Assembly (NCBI GenBank): GCA_014773175.1
Contig: VXCM01000206.1
Location: 62,001-126,000, forward strand
Source of the DNA: Lucifuga dentata
Taxonomy: Eukaryota > Chordata > Actinopteri > Ophidiiformes > Bythitidae
Length of the DNA stretch: 64,000 nucleotides
Direction of reading: 5' to 3'
The first letter of the stretch is position 1. Each line of letters opens with the position of its first letter. Under the pieces are notes generated by a model. It did not search any database. It was not told the DNA's origin and saw only the letters and a program-made list of their open reading frames with translations. Made by a program: the position numbers and the translations under genes. Shown here in pieces: positions 58,096 to 64,000 of this stretch.

Positions 58096-61000
58096 ATTAT
58101 TGTGTGCTGAAATTTATGAATGCACTTTGTGCTGGGTTCTTTGAATTATACAAACATTATACAGAAACTCCACCAAACCCACAGACCAGAATAAAATATT
58201 AATGTTGCACCGCAATTTTACATTCAGCGAGAGTTTCTGAATGTTTACTGGCAACATTTTTTTAATGGCTACCTTTTCCAGGACTTGCCTAGTATATTGT
58301 CTAAGCCAGAGTGATCTAACCCAAGTCATATTTAAATATTAATCTGGTGGATGGGTGTACTCCAATTTAGTAAACATCAAACGTTTTTACAAATGAATGT
58401 TATAAACCATAAATTCCTTAAAATTCCCTATAATTTCAGCCCTAATTCAAACCGATTCAGCACATCTATTTTAAAGCTTGTGACCCATTGTCTTCTCAAT
58501 TATTGTTCCATTTCCCAGAAGCCTTAATTGTCAGAAAGTGATGTTTTGGATCCCTCCCGGGACCCTCAGGTTTATGTGCCATGTGTCCCAGAGATTAGAT
58601 TGTCCTCTCAAAGACATGGTAATTAATGCCCTCTGTGTCATAGCCAGGAGGTGGCACAGCCCTCCTGCTTCAATCTGGCACTCAAGACACACACTTGCAT
58701 CCCAAAGTCAGAAATCAACTCTCTCCTTGCAGACAGTTTGTTCCCCAGTGCATTTTAACAATGCAATGCTGCTGAGTGTTGAAGTGTTTTCAGACCCTGT
58801 GTATTTGCTGGGAGATGAAATGTGACACTCTAACACCACAATGCTGCATCTTATTGCTGTTAGTGTCACATATGCTAAGAAGTGGTGCTGAAACTTTAGA
58901 CAATGTTAATTTGAAATGTTGGTTGAGGTTAAATTGCACTATTTTACCAAGCACTATAGGGCCATGTCAGGGAGCAATCACAGCCGTATATGTGCCTCCC
59001 CCTATAGAAGGAATCGTCTCAAAGTAAAAAAAAAAAAAAAAAAAANAAAAAAAAAAAAAAAAAAATACTTGTACATTTTAATATATTGTACATATTAATT
59101 TTCAACTCTGTGCTATGTACTTCTGACTTTATGTTATGAATAACGTGTTCTGATCTGTCTGTCTATGTTGGCTTGAACACTCTTGTTTTCACGGATCCAA
59201 GCCACACCCAGTTTAAACTGAAATAATTCAAGAAAAATAATAATTAAAATAGAAATGAGCAATACATCTCAGAAAGCTATACAAAAAAACAAATGACACC
59301 CTGAAAAGTGAGAGAAAACAATGCAGCAGGAGACACACCAGCTATGTTAACAAGGTGAGGGAGTTTTATGGAAATCTGCAGAGAAGAAAACGTAGAAAAC
59401 CTGCAGGAAACTGAAAGAAGAGAGAAGACATAATTCCACCTCACAAAGAGGGAGTAAGAGAGGAGGAGGAAGTTATCTCCCTGGTGCAGAATTATGCACT
59501 GGCATGTGTTTTTGTTTACCCGTTGCTAGTGTGTAGACATCTGCTCACACAGCATCCGCCTCTCCTCCAAGCCAATGTCACCCAGCCAATAGAACCAAAT
59601 CCCCCTGCTGAATTATTAAGTAATGTTGAGCCGGTGTTAATTTTCAAAACAAATGTTAATTCTGCTATTTTCTAATAAATATCAGCGTATCCACAAATGT
59701 GTCATATAGCTATTTACAATAAATTTTACATAAACACATATTTAAGTGAAATTTAATTATAAAATATACCCTTTATTAAATAATAATAATAACCTTAATC
59801 CTGCGCTACAGTATTACCTTTTTTTCTTACATCCATGCCACAAACACACGTATCATTATATCTGTTTTTACAATCTCTCTACCCCATCCCTCTCCATCCA
59901 TCCAATCTTCCTTTCCTCTCTCTTTGCTCTCTCTCCCTTGTTGGAGAGTCATCCCAACCCATTATTGTGATTACACGACTTTGACGCTGGGCAAAGGAAG
60001 TGGGGGACAAGACTGGTGGGAGGGTGGGTGAGCAAGTAAAGCCACATTCAAAGTCCCACCCTGAAGTGCTACTTGAAGGTGACTCCTTTCCCACTCAAAA
60101 GCACAGCTCTTTCAGCGTGTGCCAGCAGAGGATATTACAAAAAAAGCTTCTAGTTGGAGTGATGGAGTCCAGCACTAAACTCAAACACTAGCAGCCACTG
60201 AGTCACCAGTCAGTCAGCTGATGAGCCTGAAGGATCCCAATACAATGGAGGACAAACTGGACTCTGGACTGGGTCTGTCAGAGACGGAAGCTGTGTTCAC
60301 ATGAAATATAAATTATTCAAACTCTGATCTGTTTTATTTGTTTATTATATGTCTTGGTGGTGAAAGCTAGATGCACTCCAATGGGGTAAATCATAAAACG
60401 CAGTGCCATATTTAACATGTCAATAAGAGCAAACAGTGTCACGCATCCACATTCCCACACTCAGAAACGCCTGCTATTGGCATCTTTTAGCATTCACCTT
60501 GAAAGGTATCACTACAGTGTCACTTCCTTATTTACACGTCTGCATTGTGACCATGTGCACCTGAGAATGTGACTGTCTCCTGCTCTCCGTCTGTAAAGAA
60601 TAAGCACATACTGAGAAAATGAGCCAAGAAGCAGGACAAAAAGACATGACTACAAACTGCATTCTCCATTAATGGCCCTGATTATCTCTTTCTTCATGAT
60701 ACTGTACCTGGTAAGGATAAAGCCTAGAAAACTGAGTGAACAAGGCTTTCATGCTAAACTAAGCTCACAGGATAAATTAACAAGAATAGAAACAGAGGCT
60801 ATTGATCCAGTGCCATGGTCCACAGCCATCAATTACTGTTCTTAAATATTATTTTTCATGTGAATGGTTCTTTTCTTGAATATTTTTGCAACCTAGGTGT
60901 TCTTTCAAAACATTAAGACACTGCTGTAGTGCATTACCGTCCATTGGGAGCATCGTGAGTGATCAGGTGATCACATAGGTTTGAAACAAATCCACAGCTA

Positions 61001-63779
61001 TAAAACTCAAAGTTATACAAGTAAAAAAAAAAATCTGTAGTACCTATTATAAAAAATTACAATGGCCAATTTAAGTAATAAATTAAGTTTACCAGACTTC
61101 TTCCAGCTTAGCATAAGTAGAGTATTGAAGCAGATAGTATGCATTTGTCTCCCTAAAGACACAATTCCTTTCACACACGCCTCCAACAATTGGGACGTTT
61201 CCATGGAAACCATTGAAAGAAATATGCAACCTAAGCATAAATAACTCCCACTAATGAAATGCCTCTCCTGTTGTATGTACTTGTATGCTCTGATGCTCTC
61301 AGAAAATATGCATGAATCCATCCTGCAAATTACACCTGGAAATCTACATCCTCAACTTCAACATGAATAATAATGCTTTACTGTTTTTGTAAAAGCAATT
61401 ACATCCTCACAGATTGATTAAAACAGCACTTCAGCTTTACAACTCCCCAGTGCTGCCTCCATCTATATACCATTAGTAGCACTGAAAAGTCAAATAAGGT
61501 TAAATCTTTTCACGCCACTGTAGATCTGCTCCTTTATAAGATCTGCCGCAACTTCAACCCACAGCAGCTGAACTGGTAAATTTAGGGAAATAACAGCAGT
61601 GAGCTCCAGAGCCTGGCAGTTTTTCTCCAGCAATATGTGTGGAAATGCAGTGACAGTGGAACCATCCACTGCTCTCCCAAATAGGATCACTATTTAAGGT
61701 GTAACACTGGTAAATGTCAAATAGAAAAGGCTGTAGGTCAAATAAAAATAGTACGTTGAATGTACCAAAATATTTTCCCAACATTTGTACCCTGCAGAAA
61801 GTGGCTTCTTAAATGTACTGATGTGAGTAAGCTTAACCCTGGCTTCTACACTTTTATTTTATTTTTTTTTTATGAAACTCTATACACTATCATTATCATT
61901 ACTAATGGATAACATGTGCAACTAGGAGGTAATTCTAATATGTATTGTAATACTGTGTTTTTCTAGATATGACTGCTGTCCAAATACCCACATGTCCCCA
62001 AGTCAGAGAAACATGTGTGGGTGCCAGTTAATGTTGTACTGTGGTGCGTTCGTGTGAGTGGTAATCGCCACCTAAACCTATAGAGCTGCATCCTGAACAA
62101 CATCCTGTCTAATGGAAGAAGAGCCGAATTCTTTTGACGACATCCATGATGTGTACTGTTTAATTTTCTGAGATATTGAACAGTATCAGAATTCCAGAGT
62201 TTCACACCAGCACATGAACACACCAAATGCACACAGCCACATAGGCTATGTCTAATAAGAATTGGTAAAATGTTTGGAGCAGTCAAATCATATTTGTAAA
62301 GGTATTCCATATTAATTCAGGCATCTGAGTGACAGATTGCAGACCTGCATGTGTGCAGCAGCAACACAGATGCATCATTTCAGAATTTTACAAGACATTT
62401 CAAGCATGCTGAGCTGTGTGTGAAACTGCATGCGTATGTGCATGTGTACAGATGTAGGCGTGTGTGTGGGCCGATAGGCAGTTGTGAGTTCATCTGAGGG
62501 AAAAGAAAGCGAGCTGTGGGAAGTTGTAGCTGGTAGTTTTATGATAAAACATCAAAATGTAACAGGAAAAAAGTGGAGTTTTTCTTTTTAAGATGTGCTG
62601 ACAAATTGATGAATATTGTTCTAATTAGTATGTGTGTGTGCTGTAAGGTATTGAAAGCATATTTATGCAAAACCTTAAAAATGCATCATGTTCACCCAAA
62701 ATCCCAATTTATTCTAGTTGCTCTTTAGATGCATTCATACATAGAAGACTTATGAGCTTCATTATAGCTGGTAAGCTACAGTGGATAGAATCCTGCATTA
62801 AAAAAGAAAAACCAACACTGACTGCTTCTTACCTTTACTACAATACATTATGGTCTGTGGAGCAGGTGACTTATCTAATTGTGACTAATTTCCTGTCAGC
62901 CCTCCAATCAGCTGCTGGCACTGAGCTCCGGTATTCACATATTCCTCATGTTTTCCTGTATTTGTTTTCTATTGGCTATTTCTGTTATTTTCTCTGATAA
63001 CTTCTGTCCTGCCGTCTTTAGCTGGTGCTCATTTAGCTTCTTTATTCCTCCCTGCAATGGTTTCTTTGCAACTGTCTCTTGGTCGTCATCATTGCGCTCA
63101 TTTACATGCAGTGTTTGCTCAGTTTTCTGCTGGCTCTGTATGAATCTAATCAGTGGCTTTGCATCGTTTGTCTGGAGGAGACTGCATCGTGTCGCCAGCC
63201 TGATCTGACCAGAGAGCCGATGTGGCCGCTGCCATCTTTACTTTGGCACGAGTCACAGTCTGTGGAGTTAAAGGCTGCATTAAAGATCCCCAATTATAGA
63301 TCACAAGTGGCAGCTGAATATAATTTATGCTTATGTGTTAAAATGGGTTTTATTGTTACTGGAAATGTTGCCAGTTTGAGGCTTCAAAATTTAATTAAAA
63401 AACAAAATCAAAATATGTTAGTTAGTGAAAGTAATTCTATTTTCATTCATTTCCTTTGGTGTGAAATCAGGGACCACCCAGTTCATGAATGCAGAAATAG
63501 TAATATAAAAGCAACATATACTGTATGTTGTCACGTCATATTATCATCTTTCTTTTTCGGTGAATGAATAAATCTTTTGTTTGATTCATAGTATTTAGCT
63601 GCTTCTGTAAAAAGATTTGTGCGCATTTGACAGATCATTACCAGGAAAATGATTAAAAAGCAAGTAAGAAAATTTATAGCATTATAAACCATAAAATCAT
63701 TAAAAATTAAATGTGCTCTCTCGCTCACATGATTGTCTCTGACTAAGGAGATTAAGATAGCATGCGTCAATCCAGGATT

Positions 63780-63803
63780 TAGAGAGAGAGAGAGAGAGAG
63801 AGA
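63780..63803. repeat. AG microsatellite
   Basis: About 12 AG units near the right edge of the window, with no recognised gene nearby. Confidence 0.9.
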
Positions 63804-64000
63804 AATGCAAACTCCTCACAGACAACCAACAATACTGTGTGCTCCAGCTTCCTTACAGTCATCAGATAATGAAACGATAACTGCATTAATATTATCTATA
63901 CTGCTTAATGCCTGGCTTGGTTGGGTTCTGAAACAGACCTTTAATATCATATACTGTATGTCAAATGACAAGTCCCTCTACTCTTCTGCACTGTACATCA

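Larger units (their letters stand above)
57034..64000. other. No supported gene; probable 5' intron or upstream region of cacnb2
   Basis: The stretch holds a GA microsatellite right beside the 57033 acceptor, a dispersed repeat around 57645-58095, a poly-A run with an N (59027-59065) and an AG microsatellite (63780-63803). I found no convincing N-terminal exon of cacnb2 and no other coding exon. Confidence 0.6.

Noticed and set aside
62665..63567. Several plus-strand open frames of 86 to 162 codons near the right edge
   Set aside because: They overlap one another in different frames, show no known domain and no paired splice sites.

Overview
The window reads as nuclear DNA of a ray-finned fish, most likely a teleost. 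Genes are split into many short exons with vertebrate splice borders, the spacer DNA is AT-rich, and the repeats are fish-like: a tRNA-derived SINE, an L2-like LINE end, a decayed Tc1-type transposon, hAT-type and TTAA-flanked MITEs, and many microsatellites. No RNA gene, CRISPR array or prokaryotic feature was seen.

Layout, left to right. (1) 57-5444, minus strand: the 5' part of a gene with a signal peptide, one LDL-receptor class A module and three MAM domains, most likely malrd1 (DIET1). (2) 8299-22878, plus strand: a complete macrophage mannose receptor gene (mrc1 copy 1), 31 coding exons, about 1,420-1,435 residues: signal peptide, ricin-type cysteine-rich domain, fibronectin type II domain, eight C-type lectin-like domains (CTLDs), one membrane span and a short tail. 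(3) 22879-28524: repeat-rich spacer with a MITE half, SINE, LINE and Tc1 remnant. (4) 28525-43671, plus strand: a second complete mannose receptor gene (mrc1 copy 2), a tandem duplicate with nearly exon-for-exon equal lengths. (5) 45373-57033, minus strand: twelve exons of a voltage-gated calcium channel beta subunit, best matched to cacnb2, from just before the SH3 domain to the stop; its 5' end was not found. (6) 57034-64000: no supported gene; probably 5' intron of cacnb2. The human counterparts MALRD1, MRC1 and CACNB2 lie near each other on 10p12, which supports all three names.

The two receptor copies are both intact but have diverged where function is set. Copy 1 keeps the EPN...WND sugar and calcium motif in CTLD4 and an FDNPLY internalisation motif. 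Copy 2 has KPD in place of EPN and FDNPLF in place of FDNPLY. Copy 2 also has three tandem in-frame microexons for a surface loop of CTLD6 where copy 1 has one exon. Both copies lack the inner disulfide cysteines of CTLD8. No previously undescribed system was recognised; this paralog divergence and the microexon cluster are the most interesting signals.

Sequence quality matters here. Twelve single N bases are present. Three of them sit between exact 65-67 bp direct repeats, which look like unmerged contig ends; two of these fall inside coding exons, and removing one repeat plus the N restores the reading frame in both. The other nine sit in or next to homopolymers. Exon borders were placed by eye from splice consensus, phase and comparison of the two paralogs; family assignments rest on remembered family features, not on a search.
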